The position numbers were made by a program, and so were the translations under genes. The notes beneath the pieces were generated by a model. The model did not search any database, was not told the origin of the DNA, and worked only from the letters and a program-made list of their open reading frames with translations. From contig OX387204.1 in NCBI GenBank assembly GCA_947561715.1, positions 18,295,001 to 18,359,000 of the forward strand: 64,000 nt of DNA, in the 5' to 3' direction. Shown here piece by piece: positions 49,084 to 62,866 of the stretch. The DNA comes from Ascidia mentula. Lineage: Eukaryota > Chordata > Ascidiacea > Phlebobranchia > Ascidiidae. Positions within the stretch are counted from its first letter, which is position 1, and each line of letters begins with the position of its first letter.

Positions 49084-51062
49084 TTAAAATGCAGGCTGAT
49101 CCTCCTCCTCAAACTCTTCATCAGGGCAACAATAATATTCAACAAAACAGACTTGACCATTCTCATTCTTAATCATGTATTGAAGAGACAGAAATCCCCT
49201 ATGGTCCATTCGAATACAAACCTGACAATAATAATATAAACGGGCGATCATTTTTGTGGCACAATGACTAACAATTCTAAACATTTTACGAATGACAGTT
49301 GGTAAAAATATCACTGTAGTGACCTTTTTGTCATAAACTTTTTTTGTTACAAACCAAGTGGCTACAAAGACCAGGTAATTGTGTCACAAATATTGTCATG
49401 AAAATGTAAACAAAATCTGTTATTCTACATTTAATGAGTTCAATCATATCCTACCTTGCTTGCCAAGTTTACCGCTTTGACAGAAGGTTTAAGCAAATTT
49501 AAGCGGTATCGGTTTAACTGGGTTTGTCCGCATTCAAAATATTCCACCATGCTTGAATCCTTTGGGATGTCATTCTGCATTGCATAAGAACTTTTAGACC
49601 TTTCTACAAGACAAATAACCTTTAAACATACATGTGATTGCCCTAGAAGGCCAAAGGTGGCTAGTCTAAAGTGCGGAGCATCTGGTGACATTGTGATCTG
49701 CAACACTTCGCTTGTCACATCCAACTCATTAAAAGCTTCTTTCAAACACTCAGCCTGTTAAAAAAATATTTTAGGTGTTTTTATTGCAAAAAACAACACT
49801 TTCACATATATCAGCTATTTAAAGAGACGCAACAATTATCTTCAAATAATTTTTGCCTTAACTTTGCAGCTAAAATTATTTTTGTAGGCAAACAGGTTAT
49901 CACATAGTAAAACAACAACTTTGATACCTTCATAATTACTTTGTTAACAACATTGGCAGCAGAAAATTCAAAATCAAGTGTTTGGTCAGGTTCCTGTGTT
50001 TTAATGCTGCAGTCTGTAACTGCTCCATCTTCTTCTAGACTGTTAACAGAAACAAGTTGTAAAACACAACATGAAAAACATCAGCCAACATTATGTGGTT
50101 GAAGAAGTATTTCAAAGTAAGCCAAGTAAGAAAACTAATGTCCATAAACATATAAGTGCAGAATATGAAAACATTAGCTTTTACAAATATTCATAAGCCA
50201 TGTTTGCATAAATGTGGCATCATACGTTAAAACAAGGGGGGTCCCATATCCGTTGTACATCATATGCATGGCTGTGGTGGATGGAGAAGAACTTCCAAAA
50301 ATACTCAAACATTCTTGTAGAATGTCAAGGTTGATGCGGAATGTTATGGAATCCTCATGAATTACATATTCCTTAAAATAACATACAGCACACATGTACG
50401 TACCAGTTTAGACATTACATATGGAGGTATTCTGTCATCCATTAAATATAAATTGTTACTGATGCTGCCAGGCATATTTATTGCTGAATACTGCCCTTCT
50501 GGCAAACATTATTTTATTGACGTTTCGATGTATTGACTTACATTCTTACCTCCTGATGACGGCTGCTGCATAACAGCCGAAACGTTGAGAAACTTCAATA
50601 AAATAAAGTTTGCCAGAAGGGCAGTGTTCAGCAATCCATCAGTATGACTGAAAACTTTGCTCAACGCACAATGAAAGAAAAAAATCCAGTGCAATATTTT
50701 TAATTTCTACACCGTGTAGTCATGAAGGCTACATTGGGCAAAGAAGATATTACCAAGTAATGTATCGAATTGAATTTACCTGAAAAACTTCCTGTTGGAT
50801 AAATGCGTTAGCTTGGATACATTTCGAATCTTCAACAGTAACTTTCAACCCGTTCTCGGTGGCAAAAACCGTGGCCGTCTTGTTCGAACAAAATACGGTT
50901 CATGTTTAACAATTGTTCAATGCAATAGGGGTTACGTAGACATTTCATGAAACTCACATCTTTGAAATGTATTGCTTTCAGGATATGTGATACATTTCTA
51001 GCGTTATCAATGCTCGCGCTCAGTGCGAAATTTCCGTCGTCGCTTTGCGTCATGAGCACCAT
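49084..51062 (-). CDS. RAD1: Cell cycle checkpoint protein RAD1 (9-1-1 clamp subunit)
   Basis: Six exons give 299 aa: 51062-50958, 50878-50780, 50371-50226, 50039-49928, 49754-49455, 49221-49084. Recognised by close similarity to vertebrate RAD1: LKAIHFKD, SITFRINLDILQECLSIFG, TSEVLQITMSPDAPHFRL, RYRLNLLKPS, and the C-terminal RGFLSLQYMIKNENGQ and FVEYYCCPDEE. RAD1 forms the PCNA-like RAD9-RAD1-HUS1 clamp loaded at DNA damage to activate ATR signalling in the nucleus. The start MVLMTQSDDG at 51062 aligns with human MPLLTQ; an in-frame ATG nine codons upstream exists. After FRLATFGLLGQSH there are about 15 residues not found in human RAD1; a 35-nt intron there would shift the frame, so read-through is preferred. 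The gene is convergent with gene D. Confidence 0.93.
50481..50634. repeat. Inverted-repeat element in a RAD1 intron
   Basis: Termini ttgctgaatactgcccttct and the near-complementary end (agaagggcagtgttcagcaa) extend inward through tggcaaa and ttttattg, about 154 bp in all. The internal plus strand carries a hammerhead-type core (separate entry). It resembles a non-autonomous retroelement or MITE with paired ends. Confidence 0.7.
50550..50589 (+). ncRNA. Hammerhead ribozyme-like motif
   Basis: Core elements in order: ctc, then CTGATGA (50553-50559), c, stem II GGCTG/CAGCC around an 8-nt loop, GAAAC (50579-50583), GTT, then gag, which can pair with the 5' ctc as stem I. Stem III is minimal (AACGTT palindrome), as in the short hammerheads of Penelope-like elements that work as dimers. 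Cleavage is not demonstrated. Confidence 0.5.
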
Positions 51063-51948
51063 ATCGGTAGCTGGTCTGCGTCGATTCACGACATTGGCCC
51101 TACGCGCTCACCATATGCTGACTAAAACACACTGTGTTTACGCTACCACTTAACCGGCAATTTACCATTTAACTATTGCTTTATTGTGGTAGGCAAAATT
51201 GGGTTTTGACAATTGACTCGCTAAAAAGTAAAGCAATTATTTCCCGCCATTTAGGACAAGTCACGTGCGACAGGCACGTGACTCAACTCAAAGCAGAAAA
51301 AAAATAGTAGTATCAAAGCAGAAAGTTTATGTGGGCAGTTGGAAAGACTTCTCTGAAATATTTACGCCATTTGTGAAAATATGAGAGCATCACGCAACTC
51401 TGCGCCACTTTTAAACTGCGCTAAATATCAGTGTACTTGTTTATTAACCGCTTTGAAAACCAACACAACACCAACTCAAAAATAACTCCCTTAATACAAT
51501 TGATAGCGAAAAACCAAAGGAGAAAGAAAATTTGTAGAGCAAGGGTTTTTCAATTTTCTTTTTGTTTTTTTCACTACACAACACAAACTGTTGACCTTCT
51601 GTACAAAACTGGTTGGTCATCAGTTGGCAAAAACTTGGAACACAAATCACTCACATGCACTATGTAACCTTATGCACAACTCATCTTGCATTACTGGGTT
51701 GTGTGCGAAATACATGTACATGTAAATAACATTTTTTGCAGCATTTTTTCAATTTTTTTTCGAAATTTTTTATGACAGAGGTTTAAAAGCCCCGGAACAT
51801 ATAATGACTTGATAAAGGGTCAAAATCTTTTTTCACATTACAGCATTACAAGACTTATATTTTGAGTGATGGTGTAGCAACAGATGGGATTAGATAAAAG
51901 AGAACACCAAGATTCTGGACAACCGACAAGACAAAAACACTGAAGTAT

Positions 51949-55245
<3,297 letters not shown>

Positions 55246-55453
55246 TCAAGTGAGTAAAGAATCCAAAAACGTGACAAACTATTATGCCAGCAAACTTCAC
55301 AGCAAAATTAGTTGTTAAGTTCGTAATACATAATATTTTACCTTGTATCTTTAACATCATTATTAAAAACAAATAAATGATTCAGCTCGCGTAATTAAGT
55401 TGAAAAATTAGCTACAACTACAAAAATACTACTTTATACCAACTATGACTTAC

Positions 55454-55640
55454 CGATGAGGTGGTTTTTCTTCACGACAAGAAAAAATACACAACAATTT
55501 TTAGAATAATACAATTTTTTTGTACGTTTTCGTACGATTTTTAATTTTTTTTGTAGGTTTTGTAATACGCTAATGATAGTGGTAAGGACAAAGCTTATCC
55601 CGAGCACTAACACGAGGAAGGTCTCGAGATAAAGGAATTG
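55454..55640 (-). promoter_or_regulatory. PABP 5'-UTR exon with A-rich tracts
   Basis: On the minus strand an exon ends in a good donor (catcg then gtaagt, at 55454), and its acceptor partner ttgacag lies just 5' of the PABP ATG. The exon has several A runs (aaaaaaaattaaaaatc, acgtacaaaaaaattg). Vertebrate PABP mRNAs have an A-rich 5'-UTR element bound by PABP itself to limit translation; conservation of that feedback here is inferred. Confidence 0.5.
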
Positions 55641-55659
55641 CGTCATTCTAGCCTCGTAG

Positions 55660-57838
55660 CAGCCCTTTTCCCGGCCCTAACGCTTTGGATTAGGACAGGC
55701 GTGCGCCACTTTGTAGCATTTTTGGATCAAATTATTTTCTAGTATTTTAAAACACCTGTTTTACACGTTGTGATCTTGAAACCAATAAACAAAATAAATA
55801 CGATAAAAACAATTATAATATACAAAAGCGATGCTGAACGTAGCGCTCAGTTTATCAGCCATTTTCAAATCCCGTTTAGAGCGACCCTGGATTAGGGCCC
55901 AGCAAATGACGCAAAGTAATTCAGTACAATCTCTAACTTATATATTTTACAAATAAAAGGTCGCACTATTCGCAAACAATCTTGTTAATTTTACCTTGCT
56001 CGTCTTATTTTAACTTATTTTATCTTGAGTCCACTCAGACGTAAAAGGTTTCATGGCCTTATAATTTCTTGGTAAAACTTCGGCATCTGTTTAAATTTAA
56101 GGCAGAATTTAAAATGGTTATCCGACCAAAAAAAGAACACTGTTCAATTGGGGGGTATGTGGTTTTACCAAGTGGCCACTTAATTGTACCTTCTATAATA
56201 GCCAACATGCTGTTATAAAACATTGATAACCTTGGCGCCAAAAACCGGGAGTGCAGCCGGGATGCGGCGCGCTAGGGTACTGTAGGCCATAAATAGCAAA
56301 TGGGGGCCCACGAACATCATTGTTTGCCACAAAAGTAAGGGATTTCTATTGTTGGGTACCACTGCGATAAAGTCAAGTGATCTCCATTAAATAGGTCCTC
56401 GCAACCAGAGCATTGTTTTCTCTAAAGGGCCCTGTGATGTAGCCTGTCATTTTGCCAAAGGGAATATTACGCGTGCTCCACAATGAAAATACAGCCATGA
56501 TCTAGTGTAGACTGTAACATACGTCACAGAAACCAGTGCTTGAATTGCGTAATGTTTTGCGTGCAGCTTTGCGCATGTACTGTATAATCCCATAATGTGA
56601 CCCAAATGATTTAGCCATCGAATATTCTCAAGTAAAGTGATTCATTCAACATCCTGTTTACCACATAAAATGTTCTCCTATGCTTATGTCACATCACACC
56701 TATGTTCTTTTATTATATTACTTCAAGCGCCTCATGTTATCACGTGACATTATTGACCAATCAGCTCTCATAATGGAGAGCGTTAAAGAGCCCAGTTTTT
56801 ACCCGTAAATTCAGTCTAATCCAGTCTAGTCTTCGCCATTCTATTTGCTGACATTCTATCAACGTTGCATTGAAAGTGCAATGTACCGTTTTAATGGAAT
56901 CGTAACAGTTATGATGACAATAATTATTCGGGAAGATATCCAGAAAATGGTTTTTTTATCGAACGAGGTACAAGCAGGTTTGACAATCGAAGAGACTCAA
57001 TAACCGCTCAAGCCATCGCGACACAGTTAAATATCTCTGAGACCCTTAGAGTTATTTACAAGACAAAAGTTTTGAAGTGAGGCGAAGATGGAAACAAAAC
57101 AACTATTTATAAAAAGTGCGATACGATTTGCAGCAAAAGAAAAACACAGCGAAGTTTACAGTGACGCAAAATCGAAGGTTTGCAGGCATTTACGAAATAA
57201 AAGTTGGGGGCGTACTGTCTAGTATAATAAACTTCACGAATTTGATAAAAATCTACGCTTGCATCGCTCGTTAGCTGTTGCCAAATTGCTGACAAAAGCA
57301 CTCTTATTTATTCCCAGACCCAAAGTTTCGATCTACGTACCGTATTGGTATTCTGGTAAAGGAACTTTAGCAGGTCGAGTGCAGAATATTTAATTAATGC
57401 ATTACAGTAGTAAAAGGTAACGGATTTAATAGCGTAGCATAGCAAATTTCATTCAACAAATAAAAATAAACACAATATAAATTTCAAACCGATGGATTTG
57501 TCATACATCGACCATAACTCCTTCACAAAGACCAAAGAAAAATTTACAATTTGATAATAGAAGGTATATACCTCACGAGTATTTTTAAGTACTGTTCAGT
57601 GGCAGATCCAGATGCTATAGCTAGCCATGTATGCGCGAGAGAAAGCACGCTGGAGATGAGCCAAGGTCAATGTTTATGCAAGCTTTTTGTCTGCCACTGC
57701 AGAGTTTTATTCAATATTGCAACATATCCTGAGGGATCGGCCCATTCGTCCCCTCCTGGATCCACCCTGATACAAAAAGTTTGTTTATTTAGAGCATGAC
57801 AAATTTTTTTTACGGCCAACTTCATCGGTAAATAAAGA
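55660..57838. other. Intergenic between PABP and the kinase genes; no gene seen
   Basis: Holds a more GC-rich stretch at 56230-56520 and a dispersed repeat at 56700-56815 (inverted match to 5890-6010). No splice-supported coding sequence was found. Confidence 0.4.
56700..56815 (-). repeat. Dispersed repeat, mate of 5890-6010
   Basis: The reverse complement has ctgggctctttaacgctctc, tgagagctgattggtcaata and aatataataaaagaacata, aligned with 5917-6006 at roughly three quarters identity by eye. It contains a CCAAT-type box, so shared promoter-like function cannot be excluded. Confidence 0.5.
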
Positions 57839-59631
57839 TCAAGGGGAAGCTACATGTTTATTTATTGAAAAAAAAATCATAATTAAATCATAGTATACTC
57901 TTGTTGGTTGTAAAACTATAAAAACTAGAAGACTAGAAAGACGAAGGTATGTGCGTTTAATGTTTTGTCGTCTGTACGAAAACAACAAAACATGTTGTAG
58001 GCATATCTGTGGTTGTTTTTGGAGCTGACAACTACAATAAACCCAAGGGGCGCACAGACCTGAAAAACTACTACAAAACGGCGTTGCCACCCTAAATGGA
58101 TGGGTAAAAGAAGTTAGTGTTGTAAGATTTCCACAAGGTTTTTCATTTATCGGCTCGAACTCCAAGTGTTTGTTTCCAAGTGGATCAAATTTCAACTCCT
58201 GAAGCACTGAAACAAACATCTGATTGCCTCAAATGAAGGTAAAACCAACAAAATTTTGTTTTAAAGATAAAGCAACATGAAAGAAATACATTAAATAGGC
58301 TACTTAATGTATCGCCAGTAAAACTTTTTTCATTCAATAATATCACATAAGTTTAAATCACAGAGTCTAAACAAGGTTTAGGTTTTTGCTAAAACCACAA
58401 ATTAGCCCACTAAACTTTAATATGAATGTACCCATATCAGCTGTTGGACGAGCGTCAGGGTTTTGATTCCAACATTCCTGCATAATTTTTTTCAACAACT
58501 TGAAAATTTTTAAATCATCTTCAGTGAGTAGTCGCTTAACAGCATCCGCAAACTGAAGGTCAGGACGTTTCCCATTACATATTATCACCATCAAAATGTC
58601 AACCCCCGGCTTACTTCCTTCGAATATCACCTTTTTGGTGATAATTTCATACAGAATCATTCCAACACTATTGGGAAAAAACAGTCATAAAGTCTGACTT
58701 TTTCCTTTCATTTTTTTAAACCACAATGCAAACAGAAAATTTATAAGTAACGTTTTTCAGCCTGACTATTCTAGGAATCAAATGTGTTAAAATACCATAC
58801 ATTTACTTTGTAGGATCACTTATATTTTTTAAACATAGGACAACAAACGCTGAATACCAACAATAAAATATTTATTTGCATACATGTAATTACCTATACA
58901 TATCAATTGATGGGTCAGCTTCTCCAAATTTAAAAAACTCTGGAGCAACATACAACAATGTGCATTGTTTAGTTGGAGCTGTGACCATTGATGTGGATTC
59001 CAAATTAGAAGCTCTGATGGCATTAACAGCTCCGAAATCTGCCAGTTTTACAACCAAACACTTTGTCAGCAAAACATTTTCAGGTTTTAAATCTCCATGA
59101 CAAAAGATTTTTCCTTCCTTATAATTGTGAAGATAGGAGAGAGCTGATACAATATGTCCAGCAATGTTGATTCTTTTTTCCCATGGTACATCATGATACC
59201 TTCTCAGATAACTTTTGAGGTTTCCACCATCAATGTATTCCAGTATAATGGCAACCTCATTATTCCAGTTTGTGCATCCAAGAATTTTAACAATGTTGGG
59301 GTGCTGCACACGGGCAAGTACTGCTGCTTCTCTTTTAATGCTGCAGTGAGAAGTTAGCAACCAAATAAAAAAATCATAAGTTTAAGTAGCATTATCAACT
59401 GGTGTTAATTTGATACAATTTTAGCTTTAAAAACTACCTTTTAAACCTGCTTTTGATGTCATCTTTCAATCCAGTCAACGACATGCACTTGGCAACAACC
59501 TTTCCCAAAAGATTGTGGTAACAAATTCGTATTGCTCCGAATCTACCACATCCCAAATAGTCTGTTTCATCTCAACTGGACAAAAGCTGGTCACTACGAA
59601 GCTCTTCCAGTTTGGATGAAAATTTGCAATC
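57839..59631 (-). pseudogene. TKL-like protein kinase, copy 1, with an in-frame stop
   Basis: Exons 59631-59438, 59340-58894, 58667-58432 and 58206-57839. The first three match copy 2 exactly in length (194, 447 and 236 nt). Motifs: Gly loop GCGRFG, beta-3 lysine VVAKC, catalytic loop [18 protein letters not shown] (VAPEFF), and the TKL-type CW-x-QNPDARPT. HRD is HGD, so it is a non-RD kinase. A TGA at 59572-59574 interrupts the first exon ten codons before the Gly loop. No in-frame ATG follows until after the beta-3 lysine, so as drawn it cannot make a full kinase. Its C-terminus is longer than copy 2. Either a young pseudogene, or a gene with another first exon. Confidence 0.65.
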
Positions 59632-59693
59632 CTGTAGAGGCAAGATAAAAGTTAATATAGTAAACGCTATGACAACAATGACAGAAAAAGTAC

Positions 59694-59840
59694 CGCCAGA
59701 AGAGAGGAGTATTGTTGTTGGCTTGCATTGAGCACCGTATCTGCCACTTCCACGTTTGCTGTGAAACATTCATCAGTCTCCAAGAAGTGCTGAAGCTCAG
59801 AGCTTTTTATCTCAACCAGTAGTGTCTGGCCTTGCTGATC
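59694..59840 (-). pseudogene. Degenerate PABP MLLE-like exon 5' of kinase copy 1
   Basis: The frame reads LLVEIKSSELQHFLETDE then VEVADTVLNASQQQ. This aligns with [22 protein letters not shown] and [12 protein letters not shown], but the N-terminal half of the domain (LYPLIES, LASKITG) is absent. A weak donor (gcg then gtactt) at 59694 would join it in phase 0 to the kinase exon starting at 59631, the same join as in copy 2. The acceptor is unclear. Confidence 0.55.
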
Positions 59841-59921
59841 ATTGCTATTGCTTTGTTGATCTTCGATGAAACAGTGGTCATTGTTTTTGAAAAACACGTT
59901 ACACCTTTTATGATAACGCAT

Positions 59922-61513
59922 TTAAACCTACCAACCACTTCCATTTGTACAGAAAAATCCAACCAACTATTTGTCAATTGTTTGATTACCACATGACAAA
60001 CACAATGTTTTACGTATTGCATCCATCAAACCCGTGCTGGGTTGTCACAAAGATTTGACCCGCAGTTAATGTTTTAAGCAACACTTTTCCACTTTTATCA
60101 AATAGACTGTAGCCAACATATGACATTTGTTTATTTTGAGGAAAGAACGTGCAGATAAAGCCTGTACAGAAGCGTTTCGAAACTTCTCGTGTCACGGCTA
60201 AATTTTAGCTTAGGCTAGATTTCCTGTTAAATAACACCTTTTGTTTCATACTCAGCGAATATTGCACTTGTTTAAATTTGTCGATCTTATTCAGTCCTGG
60301 TCGAGCAAAGATATCGGCATGATTTGCTCTCGAACTTTTCAACAGCCTAAAAGAAAGTCCAATTCCTATTACCCTCAAATGTAGACTAAGTTGTCTAAAT
60401 TTTAATTCTACCACACCACTTTTAGTTTCGAAGAGTCAACCAGTTTAGCTAGAAGTTGATAGCCAACATTTTGCACACAATTATCGACTTAATTAACACT
60501 ATTAAATCGAAGGTAACGTCACCATTTTTTGCTGCACCCATCAATAACGAAGTTGCAGTTGGCATTTCCGTACCGTTATCTTATTTTCTCGATTGTTTTG
60601 TGCATTCGGGGTGATCAATCAGTAATAAAAGAGACCCAAGTTCTAGGTGGTAGCACTTGTGGTGCTGTAATGGATGCTGGTGCGAAAAAGCACAAAATTT
60701 TATTCGTTGCAACACGCACGTTTGTTACACACTCGAGCACATGATATCATTTTCGCAGAAATACAACAATAGCTGGCTTAACTTCTGGAACATTCCTTTA
60801 AGAAAGTGATTCCCAACCTTTTTGTGGTTGCGTACCACTCGAGGTAAAACAATTTCGACGCGTACCACCCAGTTGAGTGTTAAAAAGTTACCTTGGGGAT
60901 GATGTAATGAATATGATTAATCACTAACGTTTTTTTCAGTTCGAACTATATCCGCAAATTACGCAAAGGTGCTCGCGTACCACCTAGAATGCCGTCGCGT
61001 ACCACCGGTAGGGAATCACTACTTTTAAGAAAGCTGGAACGTCCAAACACAAATCTAGACCTTTGCATAAATACCAAAACTACATAACTGGGTACACACA
61101 AGATAAAAATACACTGCACCTCGCCAGTATCACAAAAATAAGACTTAACAAGTTTACACTGCATAAAACATAAGGGCAACAGTGAATAATTGCTGCCTAA
61201 CATACAATAGTCACAAAAACATCATGTAAGTGCTGATGGTAAAAAAGTTGGAACTATTGAAGAAAATTAATATGAGATGGAACATGCACAGCAACAATTT
61301 AAACATTGCACTTTCTTTAACATGATAAAAAATAGCAGAAAATGTAATAACATGTGGTTATAGTTCTTGACCTGGAATGATTCCAACTTCAGGAGGTGTG
61401 TCTTCTATTGTCCAACAAACTCCGTTAAAAAACTTTCGGAATACAGTGTTGCCATTTAGTGTGTGTAAAAGGTTAAGAACTACTGCTGAAAGTTTGAACT
61501 GTTAAATATACAC
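59922..61513. other. Spacer between the kinase copies
   Basis: Minus-strand frames at 60010-60195 and 60205-60414 are open but have no recognisable domain or clear splice partners; 5' exons of kinase copy 1 could lie here. It contains the hAT-like MITE at 60805-61020. Confidence 0.35.
60805..61020. repeat. hAT-type MITE
   Basis: Ends agtgattcccaacctttttg and ggtagggaatcact are terminal inverted repeats of the hAT type. The interior repeats gcgtaccac motifs. A direct repeat tttaagaaag flanks both sides (60797-60806 and 61024-61033). About 216 bp, non-coding. Confidence 0.7.
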
Positions 61514-62831
61514 TTAAATTGCCACAATAAACGGATGAGCAAATGCATTTAATTTGACCATATCAGCTTCAGGTCTCTTGAAACTTGGTTTGTATTCTTC
61601 GTATGGCAAGCATTCTTCATCTAACCAAAGATTCAACAAAACTATAAGAAAACATATACTTTTAAACTTGATTTGGAAGTTAGTGTGAGGTACATTGATA
61701 AACAAATAAACCCAAATCCATGTATGACCACATGTAGCACTTAAAAAGCTATATCTTTATTGTGAATTGAAACTTACCATTTTTTTGAGGAACTGTCCCT
61801 CTGGCAATTAAAACTAAATTAATGTTATTGCAAGACAGTTTTAAAAGCATTCTAAAATTGAAATGCTTAGCTGATTGCAATAGCAACACACTTACCATGT
61901 TTGGCAGTTGGACGATTTTGTGGATCTTGTTCCCAACATTGTTGCATCACATTTTTCAACAAAATAAATACAATCTTTTCATTTTCATTTAGAGTTTCTT
62001 CGACTTTATGGACAACATCCATATCAGGTCGAACACCACCGCTGATCCTCACCATAAGTATAGGATATTGTTGTTTGCTTCCTTTAAAAATTGTTCTTCT
62101 GGTAATGATTTCATAGAGCACCATTGCAAAGCTGAAAAATAAATACAATGAAAGAATCCAAACTAAAGCAGTATACTTTATCTTGATAATATTTTCAATT
62201 GGTATCTAATCTACCAACATCATACAAGCAGCTTGTATGAATTCCTCTCCAATGATAGTATTTTATACAGATTTTGTGGATTAAGTGTTCTTGAAAATTT
62301 TGTTAAGGTGTAAAGAAAAATAAAGTATCTGAATAATTTTTTTGTTAACACATATTTATACCTATAAATGTCTATAGGAGGGTCAGCATTTCCATCATTA
62401 AAAAATTCAGGTGCAACATACAACATGGTGCATTGTTTGCTTGGAGTTGTGTCCATAGTTGTTGATTCCAATTCTGTGGCTCTAATAATGTTAGTGGCTC
62501 CAAAATCAGCCAATTTTACCTCCAAATTTTTTGTAAGCAAAACATTTTCTGGCTTCAAATCAGTATGACAGAAAATTTTGCCCTCTGCATAATTGTGAAT
62601 GTATGCAAGTGCTGAAATGATTTGTTGAGCAAAGCGTTTCCTTCTTTGCCATGGTACATCACATTTACTCTGTAGGTGACTTTTCAGATTACCACCATCC
62701 ACATATTCCAGTATAATTGCAACCTCATTATTCCAACTTGTGCAACCAAGTATCTTAACAATATGAGAGTGTCTGACGCGAACAAGAACATCTGCTTCTC
62801 TTCTAATGCTGCAACAAAAAGTATCAATTTA

Positions 62832-62866
<35 letters not shown>

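Noticed and set aside
59572-59574. Possible selenocysteine at the kinase copy 1 TGA
   Set aside because: The aligned residue in copy 2 is not cysteine and no SECIS-like hairpin was noticed; a nonsense change is simpler.
61780-61802. A 23-nt micro-exon between the last two kinase exons of copy 2
   Set aside because: Its inclusion breaks the frame of the last exon, while direct joining of 61896 to 61641 keeps the frame and matches copy 1.
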